Assembly (NCBI RefSeq): GCF_037622515.1
Contig: NZ_JBBJCN010000001.1
Coordinates: 930,001-994,000, forward strand
Source of the DNA: Paradesertivirga superstes
Lineage (GTDB): Bacteria; Bacteroidota; Bacteroidia; Sphingobacteriales; Sphingobacteriaceae
Reading direction: 5' to 3'
Length of the DNA: 64,000 nt
Under the pieces are notes generated by a model. The model was not told the DNA's origin. It made no database searches and was given only the letters and a program-made list of their open reading frames with translations. Every line of letters starts with the position of its first letter. Position 1 is the first letter of the stretch. Below, piece after piece: positions 63,230-64,000 of the stretch. A program made the translations under genes and the position numbers.

Positions 63230-64000
63230 TTAAAACTCTAACACCTTTTCTGCACTTACCGGACCTGAGTCTTCTGTTATACCCTCCACCACTACCCTTA
63301 CACGCTTGTTCTTCTCCGGAGGCGGAAAGGAGATTGTTAATTCACCCTTATCGTCTGTTATCTTATTGGGCTCCCAAAAAATTGTGTTAAGGCGGACACC
63401 TTTCGTTAAAAACGGGTCTACCACCTCTGCAAATTCCCGGGCCTGATAAAAGTTGCGTTCTGCACCTTTCCATTTATCCACCAGGTGTTTGGGGATCGCC
63501 GAGTTGGTGGTAAGTTCTAAAACATAGACATAGCCAGGGCCTTTTTTGCTCGTTTCACCTGCATCCCGGTCAATTGGTTTATAGATCATGCTCTCCACGG
63601 ATCTGTCAATCGACCATTTAATATTGATTTTTTCAAACGCAGAAACGGGCGTCGCATAGTAAGAATCAAGAATTTGTTCCAGCATTTCTGCATCCCCGGT
63701 ATTTGTATAGGGAAATGCATAACCATCAACAATCAATCTGGGTAATCCAAGCGTGAATAAATAGGTATAGTGCTCCAAATAATGACGAAGGTTCTTATGA
63801 TCATAGTCTTTGGGATCAACCATCCAGGTGTCTGTTTTGAAAGGCCTGAATACCTGGTCCACCAACTTTATCTTTTCCTTTGCCCTTATCGTTACGTCTT
63901 TTAACCGGATGTTGTCTTTCAGAGATTGGGCCGGCTCCTTTAGTGCACCTGCTTCCAATGACCGGTAGCTGGAAGCGGCCAGAAGACTCTTTGCCTCTGT
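63230..64000 (-). CDS. C-terminal part of a large Plug/MG2-like extracytoplasmic protein (5' end missing)
   Basis: The frame is open to the window edge; the visible 256 residues are the C-terminus, and the TTG at 63958 is an internal Leu codon, not a start. The part has a Plug-like segment (DVTIRAKEKIKLVDQVF ... LPRLIVDGYAFPYTNTGD) of the kind found at the end of long MG2/carboxypeptidase-regulatory proteins of Bacteroidota, then beta-rich sequence ending RVRVVVEGITEDSG. Such proteins are thought to be periplasmic or outer-membrane associated. Specific function cannot be stated. Confidence 0.5.
   Translation of the reverse strand, partial: TEAKSLLAASSYRSLEAGALKEPAQSLKDNIRLKDVTIRAKEKIKLVDQVFRPFKTDTWMVDPKDYDHKNLRHYLEHYTYLFTLGLPRLIVDGYAFPYTNTGDAEMLEQILDSYYATPVSAFEKINIKWSIDRSVESMIYKPIDRDAGETSKKGPGYVYVLELTTNSAIPKHLVDKWKGAERNFYQAREFAEVVDPFLTKGVRLNTIFWEPNKITDDKGELTISFPPPEKNKRVRVVVEGITEDSGPVSAEKVLEF

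Noticed and set aside
63157..63390. 77-codon plus-strand frame near the right edge
   Set aside because: Mostly antisense to the conserved C-terminus of the minus-strand gene; proline/leucine-rich low-complexity translation.
1..64000. tRNA/rRNA genes, CRISPR arrays, prophage or intact insertion sequences
   Set aside because: Looked for T-loop and anticodon patterns, regularly spaced repeats, integrase or transposase proteins and found none.

Overview
The window is a chromosomal segment from a member of the Bacteroidota, most likely a Sphingobacteriaceae (Pedobacter-like) soil or water bacterium. The main evidence is two polysaccharide-utilisation loci (PULs) with SusC/SusD pairs, hybrid two-component regulators that carry an AraC domain, families largely confined to this phylum (DUF3098, the OMP_b-brl_3 type of TonB-dependent receptor), low-to-moderate GC, almost no Shine-Dalgarno sites, and promoter-like TAnnTTTG elements in front of many genes. 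Species assignment is inference; no rRNA or tRNA gene was seen.

Region 1 (1-23 kb) is mainly housekeeping. It holds a cut-off Old Yellow Enzyme gene, a TraB/GumN protein, a BtuF-like metal/cobalamin receptor, an outer-membrane beta-barrel receptor and leuS on the minus strand. A plus-strand cluster follows (ftsX, DUF3098, uppP, truB, ribF, a DUF2157-like membrane protein). Then come yceI, an osmC-metZ pair, a TSUP transporter and uvrA on the minus strand, and an ECF-type sigma factor, a small unknown protein, nth and recA on the plus strand. Most units end in clear Rho-independent terminators.

Region 2 (23.2-41.3 kb) starts with a formylglycine-generating enzyme that keeps both catalytic cysteines, and continues with a complete fructan/raffinose PUL. 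Its minus-strand operon runs MFS sugar permease, fructokinase, SusC, SusD, GH32, thioredoxin-like protein, GH32, GH36 alpha-galactosidase. A divergent one-protein sensor/regulator has a periplasmic sugar-binding domain, like the fructose sensor BT1754 of Bacteroides thetaiotaomicron. Together these would bind and import fructans or raffinose-type oligosaccharides, cleave off galactose and fructose, carry fructose across the inner membrane and phosphorylate it.

Region 3 (41.5-61 kb) has a SYLF protein and a universal stress protein, then a second PUL on the minus strand: GH3, a large propeller-type hybrid regulator, SusC, SusD, a DUF4957/DUF5123-type surface lipoprotein and a DUF2264 protein. 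Its substrate cannot be read from the sequence. A tandem 20-nt repeat with 21-bp period sits between the regulator and susC, where an AraC-type operator is expected.

Region 4 (61-64 kb) contains a likely small RNA gene with its own promoter and terminator, a DUF892 ferritin-like protein, a stand-alone response regulator, and the C-terminal part of a large extracytoplasmic protein cut by the window edge.

The most interesting signals are the tandem operator, the small RNA candidate, the hairpin leader in front of the small protein after the sigma factor, the perfect 26-bp palindrome before yceI, and the uncharacterised second PUL. No CRISPR array, prophage or intact insertion sequence was found.
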